The position numbers and the translations under genes are program-made. Below are positions 46,505 through 58,422 of a stretch of DNA of 64,000 nt, piece after piece; within the stretch, counting starts at the first letter, position 1, and each line of letters opens with the position of its first letter. The stretch is from Perilla frutescens (Eukaryota; Streptophyta; Magnoliopsida; Lamiales; Lamiaceae): NCBI GenBank assembly GCA_026008535.1, contig BRKX01000017.1, positions 7,208,501-7,272,500 on the forward strand. Direction: 5' to 3'. Under the pieces are notes generated by a model, which made no database searches, was not told where the DNA came from, and saw nothing but the letters and a program-made list of their open reading frames with translations.

Positions 46505-48378
46505 CTAATCTACTTCCTGAAAATTGCTCCAATTGCTCCTTTTCTTTCCGCTCGATTCTCCTCTTTCTTGGACACTTTGTATTCTCCATGTTTCCCCCTG
46601 AAGCTGATCTTCCCCCTCATGATGAATTTCTCTTTGAATCTGATCCCAAAGAGTCAAGCATCCATCATCATACTGTCCTTCTTCCCCCTTTTTAGCATCA
46701 TCCAAAAGGTGGAATGGATCGCATGATGGTAGTGACAAGTTTGGCAGGAACGTGAAGGCAGTTGCCAAATTATCATTAGGAATGGAAGGAACTGAAGGAA
46801 TTTGCATGGGTAAGGAGAGCCATGCATAGGCGTCTTCAGTTGTCATGAACTGACCTTGATCAGAGATGTCTTGCTCTCTGAAGTTCATTGAGGCCAAGTT
46901 GTTGAAGATCTCATCAGTTGAAAGAAGGGGTGGATCACCAACGAATGGTGTGCATGAGGAGTTGGCCGGTTCATTGTCGGGGAGAGGAGCTTCGGCTGGT
47001 ATCTGGAGCTAGATTCGTTTGATCATCGAATCCATGATGTCTGAAAGCGTTGGTGGCGAGGAGAGTGGATGATTCATCCAGTTTCTACTCCATGTACCTT
47101 CGTTGATCCAGAAGGTAGACCCACGGGTGTAGATGAGGTGGAACATTATTGACACATCCAGTTGCGCGAATAGAAAGGAGTCTGAGTTCTCAATGAGACC
47201 AAAGCAGCTTCTGAGCTGATGGTCTAGAACTGCTTTAAAATCAACCTCAATAGAGTCACGTTGGACTAAAGGTAGAGGTTGGGAGCTGGCTGATATTGTA
47301 AGCTAATCACTCAGCCTTGAAAGAGGTTCGCTCTCAAGCATCAGCTCTCTTTCATCAGATGATCTGACGGGTGCTTCCAAGGGTGACTTTCCACGATCTG
47401 AGTTGGAAGGCCCTTGTGGACATGAACGCTTCAGGATCTGATGGCAGTAGATAGTTGGGAGCATGTCCCTTCTTCCGAGTTGTTCGCCAGTTGAGATGAC
47501 CTCATCAAACTGGCTTTGAATGATATGGCTTATGCGATTCATAAACCCAACCTTTTCTCGGAATGAGCCAGTTGACGGATCATATGCCGCTCGCTCGACA
47601 TTGGCTCTCAGTTGAGCAAGGATGAGAGAGGCCCAGTCGACTTGACATCTGAAATATAGAGCGGCTGTGAGATGGGCTTTGAGCTCGGAGAGTTGGACTG
47701 TCTCGAAGTTGCCATGTAGGATATGGCCGGTGATATCCAAGAGTTGGATGATATCACTTGGCATGCTCTCCTTCAGTCTGTGTGCACTGTCATGGTGGCG
47801 CACGTGAGGAAGTTTCCAATCATCCCATAGTGCGTATTTGCTTGGCAATTGCAGGTCCATTACATCTGGGCCTTTGCCGAGGAGGTGAAGAGTGGACATC
47901 ATCGTGTCTTTTGTGACCGTGATCACTTGATTTTGAACGGTGGAGATGATGTTGTCGCCGGTGATGGTTGCGTTGTAGTAAAACTCGGCAACATAAGCTG
48001 GTATCTTCTTGACTGGCAGTAGTGTCAAGAAAGGTATCAAACCAGTGGCCTCCAATGGTCTATAGATCTTTTTAAAAGCATCTGGGTCGAGACGTGCATT
48101 AAGTATCTCTAGATTTAGAGACTTGTCCTTTCTTATCTTGCGCTCAAGAGATTTTATATCCACCATGTGAAATGGGGGCTTTATTTCTGCAAAAAGATGA
48201 GTTTTAGTTTAGATATGCAAGAATTTTTGATGAGGGAGAGAAGGCTAGCAAATGATCGAAGCAAGAGAGAGAAAGAGTTTTTTAGATGATCAGAGCCTTC
48301 ATCTCTTTGCACATATTTATTCATCTTTGCATGCAGGAATCGAGGGTACTCGATTACTTTTCTTAGCTGATCAGCCAT
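46505..48378 (-). pseudogene. Extra Sirevirus gene C (envelope-position ORF, third copy)
   Basis: The longest piece is 48166-47303 (287 aa). It has AxLDPDAFKKIYRPLEATGL, VAEFYYNATITGD and FREKVGFMNRISHIIQ, each with a counterpart in gene A. After an in-frame stop at 47303-47305 the frame continues through a STFWINEGTWSRNWMNHP segment, matching the HGMSxWxREExWSxxW block of A and B. A further stop near 47010 precedes a final piece ending at 46505. The start may be 48166 or the ATGGCTGA at 48378, which resembles the start of gene A. No signal peptide or transmembrane helix is evident, so envelope function cannot be claimed. It may belong to the 'putative plant transposon protein' domain family; that assignment is from memory. 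Confidence 0.7.
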
Positions 48379-48868
48379 CCGATGTGATGGTTGATTAGCT
48401 GAATTAATGACGCTTGCATCTCAGCCGTTCAATGGTTAAGTAACTTTATGATCTTGTGGCTGTGATGTAGCGATTTTGAAAATGGGGTAGTTGCCATAAA
48501 TAGCGAAATATTTTCTGCATATCTTTCTATTTATAGCTCATTAAAAAATTATATTTTCTTCTCCTCTTTGAAGAGTTGTTTTAATATCAATGCAGAGATA
48601 TTAATGGCAACTTTGTGATATAGAATCCTATTTTCACATTGTAACCGTTGAAATATAATATAAGAAGTTTCATAATCGTAACGGTAACAATCTTATTAAG
48701 ATAAGCTTTGAGAATTAAAAAAAAACTTATCCTGATTCAGTTGGGATACAGTCCAACTGATTGACCGATCGGTGGTTGGTTGATCAGTTGAGTCTTGATG
48801 CTCAGTTGTTGCTGATGAGTTGGCTGCAGTTGAAGCTGCAACTTAACTAAATTGATCAGTTGGCTTGA
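48379..48868 (-). promoter_or_regulatory. Spacer between extra genes B and C, with TATA-like site
   Basis: On the minus strand a TATAAATAG lies at 48527-48535. A second AT-rich candidate is near 48312-48319. A CT-rich leader (48290-48170) precedes the ATG at 48166. This suggests a separate promoter for gene C, but no transcript evidence exists. Confidence 0.4.
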
Positions 48869-50685
48869 TCAATTTCTCGGCTTTTCTGGAGATAGTTTCT
48901 GCTTCTTGAAGGGCTTAGCTGGACTGGCAGCACTGTTTCCTTTGGATGTATCTTTGTGCATTGACAGTTCAGGCCTTGCTGTCTTCTTGGCTTGGCGAAG
49001 GTGAAGCTGGATAGCAACTGAGGAGTTTTTCATCCTTTGACTAAGGGATTGTGAAGTTCTCTTTGGCGATGACCCAAGCTGATCACTTTTCATAGATAGT
49101 TGCATGCCTTTTGAGCTAGATGTGAGCAGTGGAGTCACATAGCTCTTGGATAGAAGACTTGGTGATGTGGCAGTGTCTTCATCATCACCATCACTTTCAT
49201 CAGCACGCCTTGAATTCTTCCGAGAAGCTATGGCTTTGGTATGTGAAAGATGAGGTTCTCTCCTTTTGATAGCAGGTGGAGTTCGTCGTGATGGCTCAGC
49301 TGACTGACTTGATAAATCATCAAAGTTCAGTTGACGACAAAGTGAGCCAGTTGGGCAGTTGACTGGTTGATCTGCAGTCCCAACTACTTGAGGCATGATG
49401 CTGGATTTGAACTCTGCTAGTAAGGCGGTTGCTGGAATCTTGTTAACAAGCTGGTGATTCATGATGTGCTGAACTTGCACCATGGTTGGAGGAAATGGAT
49501 TTGATGAACCTATCCATTTGATGCTCCAAGTTTCTTCTCGTTGCCAGTAGCTCATGCCATGAAAGACGAATAAAATGAGACTGGATGGATATAGAATGTC
49601 TCCAGTTGTACCAGTAGAAGTACCGGTGGAGTTGTTTGAACAAATCTTGGTCACGTTGTACAACAAAAGCAAAGTGAGTGAGAAGGAGATTGGTCACTTC
49701 CTTTTGTGCACCTTTGACTGCATATTCACCACTATAGAAAGTGCGAATATTCTCTTCAGTCAGTTGGAGAGGAGGGCATGTGCCTCTGAAGTAGTCCATT
49801 CCATAGTGTGGATGAGGGATTCCAATGAATGAAATAAGCTCATCTGGATCAGAGCAAACCTGGAAATCAACTGGTGATCCGTTCTTTGATTTTGGAGAAT
49901 GAACGGCATTGGCAGTTGAATTGCTTGAACTTTGGTTGCTTATCTTGGCCTTGCCTCTTCTCTTTTTCTTCAGTGACTGAAGATGGACAGTTTCTTTCTT
50001 AGGAATCCAGTCGGAAATAAGGACTGGTAGTGATTCATCACTTGGGAGTCTCAGCAGATCTTCAAGCATCTTGCTCATCCTTAGAACAAGTCCTACCTTG
50101 GACTCAAATTTGCCAGATTTCTTTGAGTCTTTAGCCTTGATGACTTGATGCTTAAATTGTTGAAAGACAAATTCTGCTCAGTTTGTTTGTCTCCCTTCAG
50201 CAAGGTGAATCATGACCTTGTATCTCTCCTGGATGAGTTGACTCAGGCTTCCAATGGCCCCGAACATCATCTTGTTCGTTATGTCAAGTAGAACTCCATA
50301 CTCGGGCTTGAGGTCAATTTTAGCTGTGGTAAAACTGAATTGCTTGTTGCAGGTTGAAGCTTTCCATTCTCTCCAGTGTGACTCTGCAGATTCCTTTATA
50401 TTTTGAACGGATGAACCTTCTTGTAGAAGTTGAAACACTTCAGCAATTGTTCTCTTAGTGATTTGTAGCATCCTTCCTTGAATCACTGATGATATCATCT
50501 TTCCATCTGCAAATAATTTTTCTTGAAGCAAAAAATTCACTCACCAAAATTTGTCTAAAGAATTTTGGTGGTGTTTCCAGGTAGTGAAGAACTCCTGTCT
50601 TGTGAAGATTTGACAGAAGGGTTGGATTGTTTGATTCATCTAGAATCAATTGAAATTTTTTCCTATCAAGAAATTTATCTCTCAT
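48869..50685 (-). pseudogene. Extra Sirevirus gene B (envelope-position ORF, second copy)
   Basis: Begins MRDKFLDRKKFQLILDE (50685). It changes frame near 50520, has an in-frame stop at 50178 and another frame change near 49600, and ends at 48869. The middle has GMDYFRGTCPP followed by LTEENIR, nearly identical in plan to gene A's ADFFRTACPP/TEENIR. The next block is FHGMSYWQREETWSIKWIG. The C-terminal third is serine- and lysine-rich with likely nuclear-localisation clusters (AIKRREPHLSH, KPFKKQKLSPEKPRN) and an acidic ESDGDDEDT stretch. No transmembrane segment or signal peptide is evident. Homology to A and C is clear; function is unknown. Confidence 0.75.
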
Positions 50686-51100
50686 AAGTTATTCCTTGAA
50701 GGAGTTTGAAGATCTGGATAATTCGGCTATCTTTGAGGCTGGCTGAATTTTGAGAGATTCAAAATCTTTAGAGAGAGAGAGAGTTTTTGAGATTGTAAGA
50801 GGAAGAGGCTTTTTGAGAGGCTTGAAAGAGAGAGGCTTTTTATGAGTGTTTGGGCAGGCTCATAGATATGATGGTTGGAATGGTACTAGCATCTGATTTA
50901 TTTTGGTCGGTGGCAATCAATGACCTTGACACGTGTCATTATTTTGCAACGGTCAAAATTTCAAAATAAATGTAAAACTTGACATTTATTTGAAATAAAA
51001 AAGATTAACTTTTATAAATATAGATCAAAAGATAATTACAACTGATTAACAAGAAGTACATTAGGGCTTTTTTTAATCAGGTTTTAACTTGATCAGCCAC
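50686..51100 (-). promoter_or_regulatory. Spacer between extra genes A and B
   Basis: CT-rich leader on the minus strand (about 50840-50690) preceded by a weak TATA-like CATAAAAAG at 50837-50845. Non-coding. Confidence 0.35.
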
Positions 51101-53719
51101 TTAGTCCTTCTTTTGATCAGTCTTCCTCCTCTTGGCCAGCGGTTCAGTGATGTCCGCTTCTTCATCCTCATCGCTGCTTGCCGACTCAGTTTCAGCTAAC
51201 TGGAGTCTTTGATGGGCTTGCAGCTGCTTGATCTGCTCAGTATGTAGTTTAACCTGTTGCTGCAGAGTATCGATCAGTTCCACATAATGTGGAGGGAGCT
51301 GGACTGTGGAACTGCTCGGCTGATCAACGAACTGAACTACTTTAGAGTCAGCTTCCTCTCCTTCTTCAGTTCCAACAAGTTACTCACAAGGAACTGTGTG
51401 GGATATCTCGTCCGTCTCCATAATGATGATCTCATCATAAATTGACTCTAATGAGATCTCTGGTGCAACAGTTTGAGCGGCAGCTTGAAGTGCTCTTTGG
51501 ATTGGATCAATGTACACAGTTAGGGCTAGTGTACCTTCATATGCAGATTGTTCAGCTGCTTGAGCCATCTGGTCAGCTGACTGATCATGTTCAGCTGGCT
51601 TTGGAGTTGACTCTTGGGAAGGAGCAATTTGTGCCTCAGTTTACTCCTCAGGCAGTCGAGTCTCTTCAGTTGGCTCCTATGGCTCTTCATCACTTGGAAA
51701 CTCTGACAGAATAGGAGATTTGAGCATCTCTTCAAATTCCAGATCGCTGCTTATTCGCTCGTCAATTGCCTGCATCTCAGGAGAATCATCAAGGAGATCG
51801 ATGATTATGTCATCTGGCTGTGGAGATGCTTCGAACGTTAACTGCCTGGCCACAGATGTTATGGCAGTTTGCCTTGTGTTGTAAGTTGCAGAAGTTTCAG
51901 CCCTTTGCTGACTGCTCTGGGCTTCTTGATTGAACTGGTCCTGCACCTGCCGACGCTGTTGCTGCCTTAGTTTTAGCAGTTCACTGAGCAACCAATACTG
52001 TTGAACTTGAGGCTGTTTCTATTGTTGCTGCTCAGCTTGAGTTTGCATAGGTGGCAGTCTTATGTTAGCCCAGTTGAGTAGATCATTCATCACATCCAAC
52101 AGGGTTTGCTGATCAGGGAGTGGATGGTTCCTACGAATGGCAAGCATTCTCTTCAAGGTGATGACTGGATTTTGCTCGGGAGTCTCCGGTCCAGCCCACT
52201 GCATGCTCCACCTTTCTTCCCTTCTCCAAAAGCTCATCCCGTGGAAGGCAGTTAAGATGAAATGGGCTTCAGAGTTGAAGTAGTGTCTCCATAGGTACCA
52301 GTAGACATACCTTGAGAGGGCTGCATATAGAACGACCATTATGATCACGTCTTCAATGAAGTTTTCGGCTATGAACTTTTGAACTTGTTCATCAGCCCAG
52401 CACTTGATGATTTCAGCTCTAGATAGAGCTCTTATGTTCTCTTCGGTTTCTCCCATCGGAGGACAAGCAGTTCTGAAAAAGTCGGCTCCTGAGTCCTTTG
52501 GGGGAATTCCTCTGTAAGGCACTATGTCATCTCCTTCAACTGGTACAACATCAAACGCCTTAATGTTATGAGGAGGCAGTTGTGGAGGGGGTGGAGGCCC
52601 TGACTTCTTCTTCTTCTTCCCTTTTGATTGAACTGCTGCGGGCTTCTTCTTCGACTTGCCAGTTCTTTCCTTGAACTGAACTGGCTTGGTAGAGATCACT
52701 TCTTCAGGTGAATCAATGGTTGATCCACATCGAACTTGGCGCAGAGGCTTGGCTTTTATTGTGCTTCCCAACATTTGGCTTATTGGGAGGTTATCTTCTG
52801 AGTCGGAGTCTTCCTGCTATATCTCAACAGCAATCTCCTTACCTTTTCTTTTTGTTGACTCCTCAGCTCTCTTTGAGAGAGCAACAGTTGGCTGACTGCT
52901 TTTGATGGATATAGATTTTGCAGCTGGCTGCCTCTTGCCGGTTACTGGTATAAAATCTAGTTTGCCGATCATCAGCGTGTCAGTTTCCTCTATCATGGAG
53001 TCAAAAAATTCTCCAATATGATGCTAATTCTGCTTGGATAGCACATCTTCTGACGGAACTCAGTTGGTGACCAGTACTTTTCCACAATATCGACGTACTT
53101 CCTTATTTGCTCGAAAAAGTATTGAGCCCAGTTTACTTCGATGCCTCTGATGATCGCTGCACAGATTTTGTACTTGTGCTCCGACATCTCTGAATGGCTT
53201 CCTGTTGTCCCAGTAATCATTCTAGCAGCAACTAATGCTAGAACTTTGTATTCTTCTTGGAGGAGGGACATGAGTGTACTACTCTTATAGGGATCTGCAC
53301 ATTCCTCCCGCTTCCACTGGCGGTAGGCTTCCTCTTGATCCACTTCAACATCTTGCAATCGTGTTCCAGTAGGTGGCAGTTTGAACAGTCTTCCGAGCAA
53401 TTTTGGAGTTATGATCAGTTTGACTCCACGAACTTCAGTCTCTATTCTGTCATCGTAGCCCTTTTGAGTTTAAGTAAAACTCTACCACGGCCTTTGGGTA
53501 GATCTTTGATGGGTATTCTTCCGTGAAGCTTTTCAAACCGCTTTGCTCTATCTTCGTGATCAGTGAGTTGCAAAGAGGGGAATCTGAGCAGTTTTCTCTA
53601 TAAACACCTATATCCAGGAACTTATCTCTGTATAGATTTGTTTGGAATCCTCGTGAGGATTCGCCAGTTTCCTTGAAGTCGAACTTTCGCCAAACAGCTG
53701 GAGTGCGTCTGTCAGCCAT
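51101..53719 (-). pseudogene. Extra Sirevirus gene A (envelope-position ORF, first copy)
   Basis: Starts MADRRTPAVWRKFDFKETGE in a good plant start context (CCATGGCTG). Conserved N-terminal region: YRDKFLD, YPKAVVEFYLNSKG and FRQKMCYPSRISIILENF. A one-base frame change lies near 53465 and another between 53000 and 52850. The main piece, 52774-52019, has a KSKKKP...KGKKKKKSGPPPPP basic/proline linker, ADFFRTACPP, TEENIR and FHGMSFWRREERWSMQW. A glutamine-rich tail follows with in-frame stops at 52019, 51677, 51614 and 51380. The last part has a coiled-coil-like LIDTLQQQVKLHTEQIKQLQ and a basic end AKRRKTDQKKD. It looks like a nucleic-acid-associated or nuclear protein rather than a membrane glycoprotein, which is inference. 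Confidence 0.75.
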
Positions 53720-53900
53720 GGAGTTTTTTTTAGATGAATGGTTTAGAAGGGATAAATTGGCTTTGACTGAATTTCAGAACTGAATATTTTTACTTTAACA
53801 AGTTTTGCAGAGCAGTTTCAAGAATTGAAGGAGGAGAGATGCTTTAATTCTTTACTGTGTTTGAGATCGATAAAAGTAAAAATGAAAGTTCAGCCATCCC

Positions 53901-53907
53901 TTTTATA
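53901..53907 (-). promoter_or_regulatory. TATA-like box upstream of extra gene A
   Basis: Minus strand CTATAAAAGGGATGG, about 185 bases before the ATG at 53719, followed by a CT- and A-rich leader. It resembles a plant promoter and may allow a separate mRNA. Confidence 0.45.
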
Positions 53908-54488
53908 GAATATGATGAGGTTCATCCAACGGTTGTGACGCTTCGGATGCCTAAGTTCAACGGTCGGATCCGTTGGGGATAAATGAGGAGAGAGAGAGAA
54001 GGTTCAACGGTAACATTCAAGTGGCGCGTGTTTTTACCGTTTCCACTATTCAAACTTTTGAACTTATCTTTTATCTCTAGCAATTTTTCCTTGGCTTGAA
54101 ACTGATTACGTCATCAGTTGGCTTTGAGTGTAACTGATGATCTTTCTGTTGATCAGTTCCCACTGAGATGTCTTCTCATCAGTTCCGAACTGGTCTTGAC
54201 TGCTTGGACCTTTATTCAGCTGCTTCCCAGTTCAGCTGGTGTTTGAACTGATATCTCCTTTTGAGTTGACTTCAGTTCCTATGACTCCTTCATCAGTTTG
54301 ATCAATTTGCAGCTTGTATGTTCTGCATAACTGACTGGATCATCAGTTTAAGCAGCTGAACTGATGATTTAGTCGAACTGATGGGGTAAACTGATCATCT
54401 CTAGTTTACTTTTCTCTCAGCAGCTTCTTGCCTTTACTTCAAACTGATGGCTTGTGTATCCAACTGATCAGTTTCTCGCCTTTTTGGT
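53908..54488 (-). repeat. Spacer after RNase H, saturated with CAGTT/AACTG
   Basis: No open frame. About 18 CAGTT or AACTG pentamers occur in the 420 bp from 54061 to 54480, against about one expected by chance. Several are paired as AACTGATCAGTT-type palindromes. Upstream (53930-54010) AACGGT/ACCGTT motifs recur. Confidence 0.75.
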
Positions 54489-55028
54489 TCAGTTTCTCTC
54501 TTCAGCTGGAATGGATTCATGACCTTTTTCTTCCAGTTGATCATCTTCATCCTGTGATGCTAGCTCCAGTAGTCCCAACTGTATGCATAGCTCCATGAAC
54601 CTTGCTTCAGGTAGTGGTTTGGTGAAGATGTCAGCTATCTGCTTCTCAGTGTTGACATATTTGATGCATATGTCTTTCTTCTCAATGTGATCTCTGATGA
54701 AGTGATGTCTTATGTCAATGTGCTTAGTTCTTGAATGCAGAATTAGATTTTGAGATATAGTAATTGCACTATTGTTGTCACAGTAGATAGGTACTTCTTC
54801 AGTTTCAACTTTGTAGTCCTTCAACTATTGCTTCATCCAGAGTATCTGAGCACAGCAGCTTCCAGTAGCTACATATTCTACTTCAGTTGTTAACGTGGCA
54901 ACTGAGTGCTGCTTTTTGCTAAACCAGGATATCAGTTTGCTTCCAAGAAACTGACATGTTCTACTGGTTCTTTTTCTGTCAATCTTGCATCTACCAAAAT
55001 CTGAGTCTGAATAGCCAATTAGACTCAA
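54489..55028 (-). pseudogene. Copia RNase H domain
   Basis: Degrades the RNA strand during reverse transcription. 55028-54825 reads LIGYSDSDFGRCKIDRKRTS, then TTEVEYVATGSCCAQILWMKQ. A stop at 54825 separates it from 54824-54489 with VPIYCDNNSAITISQN and KHIDIRHHFIRDHIEKKDI, then ADIFTKPLPEARF. This is the standard C-terminal RNase H pattern of copia polyproteins, in a different frame from the reverse transcriptase. Confidence 0.9.
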
Positions 55029-55435
55029 GCTGTCATCTCTGGGATACCATAATCCAAGATTTATGGTTCCTTTGAGATATTTGATAATCCTCTTAGCTGC
55101 TTCAAGATGACTTTTCTTTGGATTAGCTTGAAACCGTGCGCATAGACCGACTGAATAAGAGATGTCTGGCCGGCTAGCTGTTAAGTAAAGTAGTGACCCA
55201 ATGATTCTTCTTTAGTATGTTTGGCTAACTGATTCTCCTTCTTCATCAAGAGTTAGTTAAACTGATGTGTTCATGGAAATCTTGAGAGTTTTTCCTTTAC
55301 TTACTCCAAACTTCTTGACTAGCTCCTTGGTATACTTCTCTTGGTTGATATGGATCCCATCTTTCAGCTGCTTCACTTGGAGTCCTAGGAAGAATGTCAT
55401 TTTTCCCATCATGCTCATCTCAAATTCGCTTTGCA
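55029..55435 (-). pseudogene. Connecting region of copia RT-RNase H, frame-broken
   Basis: Matches the connection between reverse transcriptase and RNase H in fragments and different frames, for example near 55420-55310 and 55210-55100. No intact frame. Confidence 0.6.
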
Positions 55436-56611
55436 TCAGTTGAGCGAATCATGTGCATAGATCTTTGCTTTTGATCCAAAGATTATGTCATCCACATAAA
55501 TTTGAACCATTAAGATCTCAGTTGATCGTTCTATTCGAAATAGAGTTCGATCAATGACTCCCTTTTGGAACCCATTTTTCAGCAAAAATGTTGTTAGAGT
55601 TTCATACCACGCTCTAGGAGTTTGCTTCAATCCATAGAGGGCCTTCTTCAGTTTGAAGACTTGATCACCAATTTCAAAGCCTGGCGGTTGCTCGACATAC
55701 ACATCCTCCTTGAGCATTCCTTGAAGAAAAGCACTCTTGACATCCATTTGGTAGACTGTGAAATTGAAATGAGATGTATATGTTAGGAACAGTCTGATGG
55801 CTTCCAACCTTGCAACTAGTGCAAGGTCGATCCCTTCACTTTGTGAGTATCCTTTGGCTACCAGTCTAGCCTTGTTCCTTGTGATCACTCCTTGTTCATC
55901 CAGTTTGTTGCGAAAAACCCATTTTGTGCCAATAACCTTCTGGATTTTTGGCCTATCCACAAGAAACCATACGTCATTTCTTGTAAACTGGTTCAGTTCT
56001 TCTTGCATGGCCATGATCCAGTCCGAGTCTTCTAAGGCTTCTTTGACGTTTGCTGGTTCAGTTTGAGATATGAAGTATGCGAATAATGCATGCTCAGTTG
56101 AACTTCTGATCTGGACTCGACTTCTTGGATCACCAACTATCTTGTCAGTTGGGTGGCTTCGGAGCCATTTGGGCAAGATAGCTTCAGCTGGCTCTTCTGT
56201 GGTGATATCATCAGTCACCCTTTCATCAGTTGGTTCGACATTTTCATCAGCTCTACTCCCTATTTCAGCTGTGGGGTTTATAGTCTCAGCACGATTTGTG
56301 TCTTCATTGACCAAGTTGTTCTCAACTGGTTTTGTACCAGTTTCATTGTCTTCTTCTAGTAAAACTTCAAACCGCTCTGAAACAATGTGATCCACATAGT
56401 CCTGCGAGTTCTCAGTTTCACTAGGTAGTACTTGAACTGATGTGTCTATTCTTTCTTTGTTCCTGTACTCATTAGCAAATTCATCAAATACCACATGACA
56501 TGTTATTTCCACAACAAGAGTTCGTTTATTGAATACTCTGTAAGCTTGTGCATGAGGAGAGTTATATCCAAGAAATATACCCTCATTAGCTTTAGCACTA
56601 AAAGCTTTCAA
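55436..56611 (-). pseudogene. Copia reverse transcriptase
   Basis: Copies element RNA into DNA. A linker rich in acidic residues precedes the domain, which starts at ALEDSDWIMAMQEELNQF. It contains GTKWVFRNKLDEQG, RNKARLVAKGYSQSEGID and VYQMDVKSAFLQGML, then ALYGLKQTPRAWYETL and the catalytic YVDDIIFGS. After SEGID the text runs straight into LALVARLEAIR, so roughly five residues usually present there (including a conserved DETF-type motif) are missing. The frame differs from the integrase upstream and ends at a stop at 55436. Confidence 0.93.
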
Positions 56612-56721
56612 TTGAGTCTTGCCATTGTTGTGAATATAACATTTACAACCAAATATTTAAAAAAATGAGATAGAAGGCTTACGATCCTTGTACAGTTCAT
56701 AAGGTGTTTTGTCATGGGCTG

Positions 56722-57147
56722 CTACAATGGCACTTCGATTTTGAGTATGGCAAGCTGTGTTGACTCTTCAATCCAGTACCCTTCAGCTATGTTGGCATCA
56801 TCTATCATTGCTCGAGCTGCTTTTTTGAGTGTTCGGTTACGCCGTTCAGCTACACCGTTTTGTTGTGGAGTTCTTGCAGCTGAGTGTTCATGAATGATTC
56901 CAAGCTGGTTGAGAAAGCTGATCATGTGTTGATTCACAAATTCAGTTCCATTGTCGGAACGAATCCTTTGAACTGATCTTTCCTTCTCAGTTTGTAGCCT
57001 TCTGATCAGCGTCGTTAGCTTGTCATAAGTTTCATCTTTGCTCCTCAAGAATTCCACCCATGTATATCTTGAGTAATCATCAACTACTACAAGAGTGAAC
57101 CTTTTACCTTTTGGAGTTTGTGGTCTAACTGGACCAAACAAATCCAT
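56722..57147 (-). pseudogene. Copia integrase core
   Basis: Inserts element DNA into chromosomes. MDLFGPVRPQTPKGKRF carries the first catalytic Asp, RSDNGTEFVNQHMISFLN the second, and QQNGVAERRNRTL the Glu of the D,D-E triad. The zinc-binding part upstream (57330-57150) is frame-broken. It shares the frame of gag and protease, but stops intervene. Confidence 0.93.
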
Positions 57148-57333
57148 GTGTAGCAGTTGAAGACAGTCAGTTGTTCATGGTGGATGACTCCTATTCTTGA
57201 AGGATGATTTCACCTGCTTCCCTTCTTGACATGGTCCTCATACACCTGTTTTCTTATATATTTCCTTGGGAAGCCCCTCAACTAACTCTTTCTTGGCTAG
57301 GTAGTTGATTGTTTTGAAGTTGAGGTGATTCAA

Positions 57334-57780
57334 TCATCGATGCCATAGCCAGCTTGCTTCAGTTGATCCTTTTGAAAGAAAGCAAGCTTCTGAGTAGCCG
57401 GTTGACCAGTCAACAATGTACATGTTGCCTCTCCTGATGTCAGTTAACAGAATTACTCCAGTTGACTTGTCTCTTATATTGCAGGAGTTTTTGGTGAAGT
57501 CAACTGAGTAGCCATTGTCGCACAGCTGGCTGATGCTTAGTAGTTTGTGCTTCAGTCCATCCACGTGGGAGACTCCATTCACTACTACTTTTCCTTTGAC
57601 TACGAACCCTTCTCCAATGGTTCGGCTTTTGGAATTGTCTCCAAATGTGACAAGTGGGCCTTTGATTTCTTCATAACCGTCGAGATCCTCTCTGTCTCCG
57701 GTCATGTGCTTGGAGCACCCGCTATCTAGATACCAAATATCTTTGGTTTTCTTCATAGATAGGATGCTCTTGTCCTGCAA
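57334..57780 (-). pseudogene. Copia aspartic protease and pre-integrase region
   Basis: IWYLDSGCSKHMTGD holds the active-site DSG; the following VTFGDNSKSRTIGEG and HKLLSISQLCDNGYSVDF are typical of copia proteases. The end (EASWLWHR) begins the pre-integrase zinc region. The protease cleaves the gag-pol polyprotein. It is bounded by in-frame stops. Confidence 0.92.
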
Positions 57781-57789
57781 AGAAAAGGA

Positions 57790-58419
57790 TTAGCATTTAG
57801 GGACCCATTTCATATCGGGTCCTTGTTGATACATTAAGCTTTTTGGAATCCAAACTTGCCAAACTTTTGGCTTTTTGTCACTCAGAGAGTCAACTGATTT
57901 GGATCGTTTGATCAGTTTCGACTCTCTTTCAACTCTTCTAGAATCGGTTGAATGATACCTGCGTTGCAAGTTAGTGGGATAAAACAATTCAACTAATACG
58001 CAGTTATCTCGAGATTTTTGAGTTCTTCTATCAGGCCAATGCCTTGTGTGTTTCCAATTTACTGGATTAAACCCTTTAGGATCAGTTCTTGGTTCATTTC
58101 TTGAATACAGATACTCATTGTAATGATGATAAGGTTGAAATGAGTTTCTTTGATCTCTCCTAGAAGTGCCTTGATTAAACTGCTTGGCAGGGTGGGCTTG
58201 AGATCTAAGCTGGTCTTTCTTAAAATGAACTGATCTATCAGTTTGTCTTGTCGGCATTCTATATTGAGCTGGTGGCCTTTGTTGAATTGGGGGCTTTGGA
58301 CGAGTGGATTGACTTGAGTGAACTGATGGTCTTGGCTGGAAATTGGGCTTCAGCTGACCTGTTGCTTTTGTTTGGTAGAACTGGCCAAATTGTCTAGGCT
58401 GAGTTTGGGGATTTTTCAA
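57790..58419 (-). pseudogene. Gag-protease linker, basic and proline/glutamine-rich
   Basis: 209 codons in the same frame as gag and protease, rich in P, Q and R (QFGQFYQTKATGQLKPNFQP, RPKPPIQQRPPAQYRMPTRQ). It follows the stop at 58423-58425. This looks like the C-terminal extension of a Sirevirus gag; no domain is recognised. Confidence 0.7.
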
Positions 58420-58422
58420 TAT

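Noticed and set aside
46505..53719. Calling the three extra genes true envelope glycoproteins
   Set aside because: No signal peptide, transmembrane helix or cysteine-rich ectodomain is visible; only their position resembles an envelope-like ORF.
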